64,000 nt of DNA from Topomyia yanbarensis (Eukaryota > Arthropoda > Insecta > Diptera > Culicidae), in the NCBI RefSeq assembly GCF_030247195.1, contig NC_080672.1, positions 400,103,037 through 400,167,036 on the forward strand, written 5' to 3'. This document shows positions 11,629-23,797 of the stretch, piece after piece. Position numbers and translations under genes: made by a program. Under the pieces are notes generated by a model. It saw nothing but the letters and a program-made list of their open reading frames with translations, did not search any database and was not told the DNA's origin. Every line of letters begins with the position of its first letter. Position 1 is the stretch's first letter.

Positions 11629-13268
11629 CTAGAGAGCGTCCGTGAAGGAAGCAAGGTAAAGAGAGAAAAATATACAGGAAAATGAATCACAATTGGTTGG
11701 CCACATTAGCATATTTGATCTCCACTTATGCAAAAGAGTGACCCTCCATACGCCTCACTGAACTTGCCGTTTTAATCAATTCTGGTGAGCACAGCACAAA
11801 GTGATCAATTGCTGCAATGCCAGTAGGTAAAGTTGTTTGAGCAAAGTGAGTGTACTGACGTTTCTAGTCAGTTAATTATCATAATAAGGCAGACACACCC
11901 AATGGAGACGCATAGTAGTTTGTTATCTTCAAACTAGCAAGGGTATACATTGAAATCTTTATATTAATACTATAATCTATACTAAAACGCAAAATTGTTT
12001 TTACGATACCGCCTGAACCGTTTCAAGTATGTTCCATATATGCTTCTGAGATTTCCGAAAAGGTTACAGGATTTATTTTTGATCATACCCGAATTTTTTA
12101 AAGAAAAGCGAAACATCATCATCTTTTGTTGGGGTTTGTTGGGAAGTAGAAGTCTGAAAACGTTTTAAAAACCTAACATCTAAACGATTCATTTGATCTT
12201 ATTGTCATTTAAATATATGGTTACAATTTTGGATTGTAATGATCTTTTCAGCTCACTTTATGTACATTTAATTAATTTAATTTAATTGAAGTATGATTCT
12301 TTGTCTTATACAAAACAATCTAGTTACGGTCTTCGGCAAAGTTGTTAACCAAGGTTTGAACTATAGTTTTATAAAGCTGGTTTTTCATTATCAGTGAAAT
12401 AGGGATCTTTATTAATTAAAATGCAAAATAACTGATTTCCCCATATAAAATCCCATGCAAACTTTGAACGCAATGCGCAAACCCGGGAAGCAACCAACCG
12501 ATACCAAATTTTGCACAGGCATTTGGGACCACAAAAGGAACTCAAAAAGTGCTGTGCCCGCTAGTTTAAATCATTTTGAAGTTTTCCCATACAACCGCGA
12601 GCCACTCTAGTACCCCTACTTCAATTATGGTTCATACTTCTATAGGAAAATCGTCTAAAGCCTATTTTTTCACAATAGTTTACAGAAAAGATGCCTGTGA
12701 CAATAATTACAAACTAACGTAATTATTTAAAAATTCTACTAATTTTTTTGTATCTGGAGAAAACTCAAAAACAACCACCCAGTGGTTTTTTTTCTTGGTG
12801 ATGATGATGATGATGATGGTGATATAGGAACCTACCATGAGTGTATGTAATACTCCTGCGGTCCTTTCAGGCGTATGTTATGTTATCAACTGACTTTCAC
12901 ATTATCACTGTGTAAAGGGCCAAAAATGTGTGTACCCAGAAACTGAGATTTTATGCGCAACTGAAAGGGGTTAAGAATCTCTATTCAATGATAAGATCCA
13001 GCTATTTGAATAACATCAATTCCAGGCACTGAGTGAGTGATTATGTGAACAATGGAAGTATTCTTATCTTAAGAGTAGAAGTGCCCACAATATCTAGTCC
13101 ATGTTGTAACTTGAATGAAAACCTTATTCTCGCTTCCAACCGTATGGCGTGAGCAGATGAGCCGTTTCGGAGATACATTTTTTTATTAGGATTATTATTC
13201 ATTGGTGAACCACCACGCGGCTTCATCATTTCTATGCGAGTGTGGAGTAAATAATGCGAGTATATATT
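11629..13268. other. Probable Epac intron sequence, left part
   Basis: No exon or intact element was recognised. A short (GAT)n microsatellite lies at about 12799-12821. The segment around 12420-12610 reads like an old dispersed repeat, but no boundaries are visible. Assignment to an Epac intron depends on the 47.7 kb exon belonging to the same gene. Confidence 0.4.
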
Positions 13269-13270
13269 TA

Positions 13271-15120
13271 GGGTGTCCCAAAATGACATCATGTTAAAAA
13301 AGTCATCGGGCTCACTTCTTAAATGAAAGGTTAGGGTATTAGGACCACTTTCTTCTTCGGAGTGAGTTTGCTAAAACGCTTCCTACTGGTGGCGACTTTT
13401 GATTTTTTGAAAAAATGGGCCGATTTTGGATAAAATTTTAAATTTATGCCTGTTGAAGTGGTCCTGAACTGTCTTAGATTTTTTTCAGCATTTTTTTATT
13501 TTTCTGGAAATCCAAACGGAGAAGTTTGGTTAGTTAGTTTGTACAAATTTGGAATTATAAGAGCGGCAGGGCCATTAAAACTTAGTAAAAAGTGAAAGTT
13601 TTGGTGTTTTTCAGTATTTTTTCTTTAAAACTGGGTATCTACAAAATTTTAAAAGTACAGAAAACACTTTATATAGTTGAGCCAAATTCAGGGGCGTAAT
13701 TTTGCTGAAGAAAGTGTATAGCTATGGCGAATGGGGTATGAGTTATTTAAGTTTTTGGTAGATAACCTTTGACATTTTTAGCAATTTATCAAAAATAATT
13801 CTGTTCCAAAAAGTAAATCAATTCAAATGTGCTTTGACCACACATTGTTTTTCGAAAAATAGAAGGAAAATTATGAATAATGACGTTTTCTGTACGTCTT
13901 TAGTATGTCAGGACGAGGTTTAATGAGCAACTGATGACTTTTTTGTAACTTAAATTATAAAAATAATAACTTTGCTAATGACGCCAAGTCTCTAATTATT
14001 TTTTGAAGAGTTAATTCTCCATAATTACTTCTAGGAGGCATCTTCAACAAAACGATTGTGTCAGAAGATGCGCTGTACTCTGTTGTAAAACTTTTTCGAG
14101 GATATTTGCCCCAAATTTGACTATTTCGGAATTATGTGATCTAAACAGTAAATATCAGTTTTTCAGCACTCACCTCACTATTCTGCATTTTTCTCCACTT
14201 CAAAGTTCCTAACATGAAAATAAGACTTTGTATACAAAATGTAAGTACGTTAATCAATTCAGCCTTCAAATATACGCCATAACTTGCCATTAGCTCGACA
14301 TATTTGTTTAATTTTAGTGATTTTCAAACCCGCTAGGTGGCTATTAATATAGAAAATATTTAAAAAAAAATCGTCAAATGCTCATAAAAATCGATTCTGT
14401 TGTACTAGAGACAAGCGAAAAACGCCATTTTTCATCATTTTCCTTCTATTTTCCGAAAAATAATATGCGGACTAAGCCCACTTAAGTTGTTTTATTTTGT
14501 AGAACAGTGTTATTTTTTATGAATATCATAAAATGTCAAAAGGTTATTTAACAAAAACGTAAATAACTTATACCCCATTGGCCGTAGCTATATACTTTCT
14601 TCAGCAAAATTACGCCCCTAAATTCGGCTCAACTATATAAAGTGTTTTCTGTACTTTTAAAATTTTGTAGATACCCAGTTTTGAAGAAAAAATACTGAAA
14701 AACACCAAAAATTTCACTTTTTACTAAAACTTAGTAAAAAGTGAAATTTTTGGTGTTTTTCAGTATTTTTTCTTCAAAACTAGGTATCTACAAAATTTTA
14801 AAAGTACAGAAAACACTTTATATAGTATGGCCATGCCGCTCTTATAATTCCAAATTTGTACAAACTAACTAACCAAACTTCTCCGTTTGGATCTCCAGAA
14901 AAATAAAAAAATGCTGAAAAAATCTAAGACAGTTCAGGACCACCATAAATTTAAAATTATATCCAAAATCGGCCCATTTTTCAAAAAATCAAAAGTCGCC
15001 ACCAGCAGGAAGCGTTTTAGCAAACTCACTCCGAAGAAGAAAGTGGTCCTAATACCCTAACCTTTCATTTAAGAAGTGAGCCCGATGACTTTTTTAACAT
15101 GATGTCATTTTGGGACACCC
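13271..15120. mobile_element. 1.85-kb foldback/long-TIR element with TA target duplication
   Basis: The termini are exact inverted copies starting GGGTGTCCCAAAATGACATC, flanked by TA on both sides (13269-13270 and 15121-15122). The outer arms extend about 300 bp (13271-13577 against about 14825-15120) with few changes. Inner arms (about 13590-13870 against 14440-14735) are also complementary, so nearly the entire element folds back. The inner region carries an extra inverted copy of about 100 bp (14640-14735 against 14736-14830). No transposase reading frame is present. TA duplication and the GGGTGTCC start resemble Tc1/mariner-type ends, so a mariner relative probably mobilised it. That link is inference. 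Confidence 0.8.
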
Positions 15121-16749
15121 TAGTATATATGTTTCAATTAACTATATAGAAACAAGGCATCCTTTAAACCCTCTCAGTGAAAATCAAGACCATTCCTCTC
15201 GGTATTGTATGCGCCCAAGACATCGTCGTCGTTGCTGCATTACTGTTCGTGATCAACACATGTTCATGCTTGCTTCTTGCACGAGTGTGAACTAGAGATG
15301 GACGAATGAATCGCGAATCAATCAAAGAAACTCTTGAAAAAGAGTGAATAAGCCACGATTTTTTTAATAAAATGTTGTGATGTTTTAAAAAAAACGAAGT
15401 TGAATGACTTAGTGTAATGTATAATTACAACGTTTAGAACGGCATACTTTATAAAAGTTTTAGTTGCAATTCGCTGGCGGAGTAATTGATCGATATCAGT
15501 GGTGCGAAATCTCAAATTCAGTTACCAAGTTCTACGTGCATTTACCGAAACCCGCATTTAGGAGCAGGAGGTGATATCTTTTGCATTTTAGAGCCAAAGT
15601 GAATTGTGTAATCTATGTCTATGCCAGCATAGAAACACAATTCAGTTTGGCACTGAACTTGAATTTGAACCGAAAATAACTGAATGAATGCGCTGCACCG
15701 AACTAATAAATGACACGGGAGCTAACTGAAAAGCTCCTATCAGCGCTGCGGTTATGAATTGGATTTCATTCCACTTTCAAACTCACTCGGGGATGTCAAT
15801 ATTCCTGAACTCTGATTATAATGATCCCAACATGATTTTAGCAAATAGTGATCATGAATTACATAATCAGAGATAGACGAACATATCTTGATCAGAAACA
15901 CATAACAAAATCATTTCATAACAATATCTCGCGCTGTTACTTGTTATAATTTTCTGTTTGTTAACTCCTAACGAGACCAGATTTAAAACACAGCTTACCA
16001 CGAAAATTACATTCTGTTATAATCTAGTCATTGCATTCTGATTGGGATGAGCACTAATCTGTATGTATGAAATGAAAACATCTACTCCAAATCAAAACAA
16101 AATAGATATTTCTTTAGTCTTTCCAAATCACTGGATCGATCAAGAATCGATTTTTTTGTGAGTTAATCGGACACAATTCGCTCACCAAACTGAATCAGTT
16201 TGCCCATACCTAGTGTAACCCTTATTCTCTTGGTAGCAGGATCCTCACTGATGATGCTGATTCTTGATATTGAGGTACTTGACGTAGCTTTTGCAATTGT
16301 CATTATTGCCTGATCATCAACCACACATTTGGCAACCGTTTATGGTTTAGTAATGATGTTGGAGACAGCGTATGGAAATTTATTTCATCGCCGGTAAATT
16401 TCTAGGGCGCTTGTGCCATAACTTTAAGGATGCTTACTGGTTCGAAACCTACCTGTGGGTGGTGAAACGGCAACGGCAGTATCTACATTAACTTGATAAT
16501 TACGCCTAAATCGTTAAATTTAGGTCAATGAGGTCTTCGGAGGAATTTGTGGCCATTACAAACCCTTTCATATGGTGCTGTTATTTTAATGATTAATCTC
16601 TCTAAAAGTGAGATGTATTTACAAATATTCTTGCAAGTGCATGTATTAAAATTTAGTCTTCAGAAAAGTTGTAGACCAAGCTTTTGCCAACAACTTTGCA
16701 GAAATGTGCTCGTGTGAAGGAAATTGTGCTGCATTTGTGAAGTTTTACA
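15121..16749. other. Unassigned AT-rich sequence with one short dispersed repeat
   Basis: The block at 15293-15365 is the inverse relative of 4380-4495. The remainder shows no recognised exon or element. The left end of the following LINE relic is not sharp, so its 3' part could reach into this stretch. Confidence 0.35.
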
Positions 16750-18250
16750 CATCTCCCGTGTTACTCCAGTCGATGATCCTATCGATGTCTACGTGACTTT
16801 AGAAAACGACAGTTCGCTGTAAAGGTAATTCACATAGAGCACAATAGAAGAGGTCCGAGATGACTCCCTTGAGGAACGATGTATTGTGGAAAGGATCCGA
16901 TAGTGTAGTTCCACGTAGCACAGAGGCGCTACTGTGTGTAAGGTACCACAATATCCAATTAGTCAGTCAGTCCGATAATCCAGTTCGCCTTAGCTTTTCC
17001 AATTAGCGCCGACACGTACCTCATCATGTCGGATCAGATCAAATTCATAGTTGTTAATCGCTTTCTCACAAACTCATGCTGGTCCGAAGCCATTATGTGT
17101 TTTAATATGGGATAGATAACATCTAACAACATTCTCTCGAAGATTATTGAAGTTCCACTATAATTGATAAGATCATGTACGTTGCCTGCTCGGTGGATTG
17201 GTTTAATCAAAGCCTCTTTCCACTTCGTGGGAAAACCATTCGCAGCAAGGGGATGATTGAACAGTCGCGATGCCGGTAGAGCCAGCTATGAAGAACAATT
17301 CTTGATGAACGATGATTGGAACCCATCTTATCTCGGACCCTTCGATCTGTCAATGCCACGTAGATTAATGTATGTACAGTGAATTATGTTGTAAGCAAAT
17401 TCAGAGTGTACACTGGTAAACTACTCAAGTACGATCCAGACAAATGTGATGAGTTATTATTTGGCACGTTTTGAAAAAATGACGAGAATAGATTTACTGA
17501 CTTCGCAGTTGACGTTGATGTCCTGCCTCGATAGTTGACAATTTCCGGGAATCCGTCGGAGCACGTTTTGTTCTACCTGCAGAACCAAAATAGCTTAGGG
17601 TTGTCCTTCAGACTGCACTTAATTCGGGAAACGTATGAGCGAAAGTAAGTTGTGTTCATGAATTTGAATTGGCGGTCTAATTCCCGCACGGAAGTTTTGG
17701 CGGCTTCGCTTCGTGTTCTGAAAAATCTTTTCGGAGCCCTCTTCAGTCGATTTAGAAGTTTTAGTAACGCTGCATTCCACCAAGGTCGTTTGTTATCCAA
17801 GCGAAACAAACCTTTCTTCCTAGGCACAAGTAGTTGAAAAATTGATTCCAATTCGTGATAAACTTCACAGATTAATCCAACGTACCCAGCGTTTATATTT
17901 CAGCCCCTTTGATTCGTGAAATTTCTACATTTAATTCGTCAATAAAATAAATCAGCATTGTCATTCCTAGGTGTGGCAATTTCCACACCAACGGATTGTA
18001 ATGATGATCTAACATCATTAATGGCAGGGGTGGTTTCAATACTTCGCATTCGTCAGTGTTCTTAACAAACGCTAAATTTAGAATCCTTCAATTCACGCCC
18101 GTCAAATAGTTCACTTGGCGTAAGCCAGAAGCGGTCATGGTTTCGATTAATGGAATTTCGTGTTCCGAAGATGCATTAAATTGGTTATAACAACCAACTT
18201 CGCATCAAAGTGCCTATATAGGAGAAGTGAATTGTAATCTCCCCATCGTG
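16750..18250 (-). pseudogene. Jockey-type LINE ORF2 relic (endonuclease end to reverse transcriptase)
   Basis: Read on the minus strand from 18250 downwards. The best frame (17851-17573) holds the linker between endonuclease and RT: PRKKGLFRLDNKRPWWN, RTRSEAAKTSVRELDRQFK, YFRSYVSRIKCSLKDNPKLF. Further down, in shifting frames, are GFPTKWKEALIKPIHRAGN (about 17240-17180), a SIIFERML segment (about 17150-17125), and VPQGSHLGPLL (about 16880-16850). The catalytic YADD box is not recognisable. Multiple stops and frameshifts mark it as dead. The spelling of the linker and the LGPLL box suits the Jockey clade. It lies in the same orientation as the other minus-strand LINE pieces and inside the presumed Epac intron. 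Confidence 0.75.
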
Positions 18251-18269
18251 CGTACCAATTTGCCAATCA

Positions 18270-19545
18270 AACCAATAAAATAAATGACGCGAACACTAAC
18301 ATAAAAGGAGTAAAATGAATGCCATGTATAAGATGTATAAAATAATTAAATTGAATGATATTAACGAAAGGGATAAAATGAATAAAACAAATCTAACCAA
18401 CAAAATGAGTAATTTTAGTAAAATAAATAAAATTAGAAAAATTATTAAAATTAAAAAAATGAAATAACTGTATATAATGTATGTAATGCGAAAAATGAGG
18501 TAAATTTATTAACCCATTATAACCCAGGGGTTTCAAAAAGTGAGCCAATTCTTGAGCCTTGAATTCCATCAAAAATGTATGAAAGATTATGGGAAACACA
18601 AAATCACCGCATAAAATGGTTTTGAGAATGAAAATATCTCATGCAAAAAATGTCGTACGCTTAAAGAAAAACAACAAATTTTAAGTTGTTTTGCATATTT
18701 TTTCAGATTTTTTGAAAGACAACACTTCTCTTACACCTATGACAACGTTTTATCACATAATAGTATTATTAGCATTAATTCTAACAATGAAATTCAATTA
18801 AATGTATTGCTTACTTTTCAGCTGCCGTTTGCCTCAACTATACACGGGAATGGAAATAAAATGATAAAATTGGCAACTGTCTTGTTTTATAATGAAGTAT
18901 GAGGTGTAACTATCCCACTAGTTCAATAATAAAGCAGCTAGATGTCAAAATTCCACGGAAAATACGCGTTAAACGATGGATAGTTCTGCGAAATTTTATA
19001 CGCTAAGATATTATGATTTAAATAAATAAAATAAGTTGAATTGATAAGATGAATGGAATGATTTGAAAAATAAAATAGGCGAAAGGTTATAATAATCGAA
19101 TGAAATAAATGTGTACGAAACGAAAAGTACGAAAAAGTTAAAATGATTAAAATTAATAAAATAAATTTTAAAATAATTGAATGAAATGAAACGAGTAAAA
19201 TTAATATTGTGCACAAAACGAAAAACGTTGGTAAAATGGACAAAATGAAGAGAATGTTGGAGATGAATGATTAGAAAAAATGAATAAAGCACAGACACGG
19301 AATAAAGTTAATAAAAGGATTGAAATGAATAAAATAAAGCAATTAACAAAATCAACAAATAATTCAAAATGCGCGAAAAGAATAAAATCAAAACATTTTG
19401 TTTGCATTAACTGAGTTGAATAAAACGAATAAAAGAAATAAAAGGAACATGATTAATTTAAAGACTAACACTTGATAAAATGAACAAAATAAATGAAATG
19501 AATAAAATTGAGCAAATTCAAGTGAATAAACTGAAAATAAAATGA
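18270..19545. repeat. A-rich cryptic simple sequence (AATAAAATGA-type words)
   Basis: Two stretches (about 18270-18480 and 19010-19545) consist almost wholly of permutations of AATAAAATGAAT with no fixed period. Between them lies ordinary AT-rich sequence. The reverse-strand open frames, rich in F, L, I and S, are a by-product of the composition and not genes. Confidence 0.7.
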
Positions 19546-19562
19546 ATTTTTGCATGCATCAA

Positions 19563-19785
19563 TCTATCTATATAAAAGTCAATATTTATATGTTTGTGAT
19601 TTATGAGCTCCTAAACGGCTTACCCGATTGCCGTAAAAATGTATACGTAGTGGACATTTGTTATAGAGCGTATTTCTGTGCTATTGGTCGGCGATTATCT
19701 GCCCGTCAGATGGCGCTTTGGAACAAATAGCGTTTCACTCCTATTTCGTTGAAAGTCGCAGTAACGCGCAACGGGTATTAGCTAG
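19563..19785 (+). mobile_element. Helitron-like non-autonomous element, copy 1
   Basis: The element starts TCTATCTATATAAAAGTC after an A and ends GGGTATTAGCTAG before a T, which fits the Helitron rules: TC at the 5' end, CTRR at the 3' end, insertion between A and T, and no target-site duplication. It is 223 bp with no coding capacity. A second copy with the same termini lies 86 bp downstream in the same orientation. No clear 3' subterminal hairpin was verified. Confidence 0.6.
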
Positions 19786-19871
19786 TAAAGTATAAAATCA
19801 TGTTAATTGACAAAATGAACACCATATATGTGAGAGCCATCGTTTGCGAATGTTTTGAAATGTGTGTAAAA

Positions 19872-20114
19872 TCTATCTATCTATCTATCTATCTATCTAT
19901 ATAAAAGTCAATGTTTGTATGTATATGATTTATAGACTCCCAAACGGCTTAACCGATTTCCGTAAAAATCTGCACACAGTAGATATTTGGTATGGGGCGT
20001 GTTTGTGTGCTATTAGTTGGAGATTATCTGCCCGCCAGATGGCGCTTTGGAACAAATTGTGTTTTCCTCCTATTTCGCAGAGTGTCGCAGCAACGCGCGA
20101 TGGGTATTAGCTAG
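19872..20114 (+). mobile_element. Helitron-like non-autonomous element, copy 2
   Basis: Same organisation as copy 1, with an expanded (CTAT)n tract at its 5' end (19872-19902) and the same terminal GGGTATTAGCTAG followed by T. The body (AACGGCTTA-CCGATT, GATTATCTGCCCG, CAGATGGCGCTTTGGAACAA) aligns throughout with copy 1 at perhaps 80 percent by eye. The exact 5' boundary is uncertain within the (CTAT)n tract. Confidence 0.6.
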
Positions 20115-20814
20115 TCTCTTTTATTTTATAAACCAGCTTCTGAAGAAGTGGCTAAAAAACTACAATGAACCTTCCAGGGCTTCCATTATATTTTTTCGTT
20201 CTTGTTTTTGTTCTTTATGGGGTGTGAAGTCTGTGAACTTTATCTGATGTTTCACCTGGCAAAAATATTAAACTTGTTTCTGCAAATGTCTGCAACAAGG
20301 TAAAGAGTTTGTTTTTCCAAATAATTTTTATAAATTTTATTTATATGTAAAACTCTTTGAGAATATTTTCTCAAATTTTCAAAGAGATCCCAGCAATATA
20401 TTGAAAGTTACAGCGCTTCGAAGCGCACCTCTTTTACCAAGAGCAGTGGTAACTTGAAATTTTAGGCTCGATTATCTCGATATGTTGTATTTCCAAAACT
20501 AGTTTTTCCAGGATCGCGATTGCCGAAAACTCACTCTACTGTTCATCTTTATTTTATTGCATTTGCTCGTAATTAATTTTACTCACACATTACCGATTAG
20601 CTTTTCATGCATAATTTTTTTATGGATAACATTTTTTTAATACGTTGCCACATACCTTTAAACTACAAACCTTCTTTATTTTTTTTTTTCGCGAAAAGGT
20701 TTGCGAACCCTGAACATTTAACATCTGTTCAAAAAGTTTTATGTTACATTCAGGAGTTTATTCTACTGCTTAAACACTTGTCACATTTAACTATACTCCT
20801 ACTGCAACTTAAAA

Positions 20815-21000
20815 TTGGGCAGATGTTTACAAACAAGATGTCGTATAAGCTGGATTTATGGAAATCGCTCGCCAACCTGTTTGGATGTCAAGTCAATCTC
20901 ACGTGCAACTATTTTCAATATTTTGAAGGATTGCCGAAAAATAAACAGAAATGCGGTCGCACACTACAAAAAAGAAAAATGTGCTGTCAAGTGTCATGAC
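20815..21000 (+). pseudogene. Possible transposase N-terminal helix-turn-helix relic
   Basis: One frame contains SISRATIFNILKDCRKINRN, which resembles the recognition helix region of Tc1/mariner-type transposases (S-x-STV-x-NILKRY). The frame continues to about 21230 but the later part is unremarkable and runs into a hairpin insertion. There are no TIRs and no catalytic residues. The resemblance may be chance. Confidence 0.25.
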
Positions 21001-21153
21001 CAAGGTTGGACAACTAATATAGAAATTGGCACGAACATTTGGAATTACGAGTTCAATTGTCCATTGTATTTTGAAGAAAAGCAAAATAATTTATCAAAAA
21101 CGCAGACAAGCACCAAAATATACAGCGAAACAATTCGAAAAATACTAATTTGT

Positions 21154-21320
21154 GTAATAAGAGATGGCGTTTGGTCACGGATTTCTTACAATAATATTTT
21201 ATTGCGTCTATCACCAACGTTTCGACGATAGACGCAACAAAAAAATATTATTGTAAGAAATCCGTGACCAAACGCCATCTCTTATTACTGAAAACAAAGT
21301 GGTCGTTCATCTTTCTATCG
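21154..21320. mobile_element. 167-bp hairpin insertion flanked by a 13-bp direct repeat
   Basis: The sequence AATACTAATTTGT occurs at 21141-21153 and again at 21321-21333. Between them, starting exactly at 21154, lies a near-perfect inverted repeat: 21154-21212 pairs with 21227-21288, differing mainly by a 3-base length change in a T run, with a loop of about 14 bases. A 32-bp tail (21289-21320) has no partner. The 13-bp duplication is of LINE-type length. No coding capacity. Confidence 0.75.
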
Positions 21321-21625
21321 AATACTAATTTGTTGCCGCTGACTTTTCCGTAAACATTTTGCCAATGGGAAATTTATAATTTTTTTTATTCAATTCGCTT
21401 ATTTAATAAGGCACGTTTGCGTTAGCTTAGAGGTGCCTTTTTTGTTTTGTTTTACATTTTAAATCACTTAAAAACTAGAGAACATATTGATTTTTTTAAA
21501 TGAAACTAAGGAGATTTTATAGCTATCTTATATATACACAAGGGGGTAATATAATTTTCGTAAGATTAGGGGGGGGGGTCATTCAGTTTTTATGGCAATA
21601 TGGTTTGACATTTTTAGCAGGGAGA

Positions 21626-22500
21626 TTATTGGAGCAAATAATTTTTAACTAAGAGGAAAATTTTTACAACTATCTTAAAAGAAGAAATAACTAGAGGGCG
21701 TGATTGAATTTTGTAAAGATTCGGGGAGACAATGTGCTCGATGTCGTGATAGCCGTCGCCACAAGTGCAGATACCACTATCCACGAACCCAATACGCCGA
21801 AAATGTGCATATAGCGTGTAATGGTTTGCCATGAGGGGCATCACACGAATGATGTCACGACCTACATCCATCCCCTTGAACCAAGGTTTCGTCGATACCT
21901 AGGGACAGATAAAGCACTCAGAAGCTCCCGTATTTTCCTCAAAAAAAACGAGGAGTGCTTTCCATGCTTCATCGAGCGAATAGCGTCAACGTCACTGAGG
22001 CTATCCGAAACGATGAAGTAATGGTCTGCGGGTAATGTTTCAATGATTTCAAAGGTATACTGAATGGCTAGTTCTGCGGCGTAAACTGAAGCAGAGTCAC
22101 TGAGTTTGTAGGAGGCGGTGAGGTTTTGATTGAAAATACCGAAGCCAGTAGAGTCCAGTGGACCCTTCGAGGTTTGATCCGTCAGTATAAAACATCTTAG
22201 AACAGTCGACTTCTCGGAATTTATTATAAAAAAATGTTTGGGACCACTTGCGGGCGTATGTGGTCCGGAATTCCACAAATCTCGTCTTTCATGGATGTGT
22301 TGAAGAACACAGTAGATTCAGAAGCATTTATGAAATGCACACGGTTGGGATTTTAAAAAGAAGGACTTATATTCTGCGCCATGTACTCAAAGTACAGGGA
22401 CACGAAACTTGTCTGAGAATTGAGCTCAACAAGCCATTTGAAATTTTCAATCACTTCCGGGTTCAAGATATCGCATCGAATGAGCTATCGACATGAGAAT
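21626..22500 (-). pseudogene. LOA-type LINE ORF2 3' relic: RNase H domain and C-terminus
   Basis: Minus strand. From about 22500 the segment before the RNase H includes YFEYMAQNISPSF and MKDEICGIPDHIRPQVVPN. The RNase H domain follows: the first catalytic Asp region is now TDQTS, then STGFGIFNQNL, the glutamate in VYAAELAIQYTFEIIETLP and the second Asp in FIVSDSLSDVDAIRSMKHG. After a deletion of the last RNase H motif comes the C-terminal zinc-like region MDVGRDIIRV, CTCGDGYHDIEHIV. Frameshifts separate the pieces. A related fragment lies at 60640-61150 in the same orientation. This arrangement is typical of LOA-clade elements with RNase H. The reverse transcriptase part is absent. Confidence 0.75.
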
Positions 22501-23797
22501 TCCCATTGTACGCACTTCTATTGACGACCATGAAATTCACTTTTCATGAATAATCGTTTCGAAAATATTCCATAATTCGAAATTCATCTTGATCAATTAC
22601 CCTCCCTAAGTACCAACTCACAAAATACTCTTCCAGTTATGACGAGCTATGGTAAACCTTATATGTAGGGTAGAGCCCCTGGTCTTGGGCTGGTTTTAGT
22701 GACGAGGTGCTTTTCTAACAATATTAGAAGCTGCTAAATTCTGATGCTCAATGCAATTTTACCAGAATTTTTAAAATATGTAGTCCAATTGCCTAGAAAA
22801 CCAGTCAAAAACAGTCGAAATTGAGAGGCTTTATCAGTTTTCAATATTATTTGAAGACAAGGAAGATATATGATAATGTCATTTTTCAACGTTTACTTAA
22901 ATTGTCCCTGGCAGCACTGCTCAACAGGGATCCATTCACACTAATTGCAATAACTTCAGTTCTATGGACAATGCTTATAACTGTTGTTGCTCATATGATT
23001 TCAGGTTACAGTTTTTAGTGTTGCTTATGTTTAGAACAAATCTTACGTAAATCAAAATAGATGTTTAAAAAATTGTTGTTTATAAACGACATGGGCATGA
23101 ATGAATTCATAAAGTCAACTTTAGAAGCATCCATTACTTTACAAGAATTAAATTCGCATTATTTCAAAACTTGTTTATCCAGCAATTTCCGATTCCAGTT
23201 GTGCGTTAAGTGGACCACTGCTTCATTGTGGACCACCGGACACCGCAGCGGCGGCGGATGGCTACTATTAATATCCTCCCATTGCCAACGAGATAAAAGC
23301 TCGAACCACACTGGGCAATGCGAAGCGTAAAAATAATAACGTTCGCTTTGCATCCTATTTAGCTGTTTCGGTTGGTGTTCCGTTTGCTTCTCGAAACGGT
23401 TCCCATTGTACCAGATAAAGTTAACCAATTTCACCTACGTAGCCTTGGGTTAACGGTTGGACGAAGGTCACCGGTTAAATTATGTCAAGCTACGGTGCTA
23501 CGAGGGGGAGAATACAGTTGGTCAATTTGCATACTTTCCAGTCCGGTCCGGTCTGGTGGGAAGAAGTTTGCCTGTGGTTGGTTTGCCATTGGTGGCTTTG
23601 GTCAGGAGACTTCTGAGTGAGTATCATCGTTGATGTTTGGTCCTTCAATAATGTTTTTATTGCACGGGGGCACTGCCAGGGTGATGATGATTTAAAGGGG
23701 TTGAATGTTAACAGACGGTGTGCGATTCAAAATATTTAAATTGTAACCTTTTCTAGCTCATGATTAATATTTCAAAGGTATCTTTTCTTTTCATTTA
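22501..23797. other. Unassigned sequence; no exon recognised
   Basis: A less AT-rich patch at about 23200-23620 contains open frames on both strands but no recognisable domain, and no paired splice sites that I could defend. The rest is AT-rich. Confidence 0.35.

Noticed and set aside
18393..19407. Minus-strand frames rich in F, L, I, S and H resembling membrane proteins
   Set aside because: They are produced by A-rich simple sequence read in reverse and overlap in several frames.
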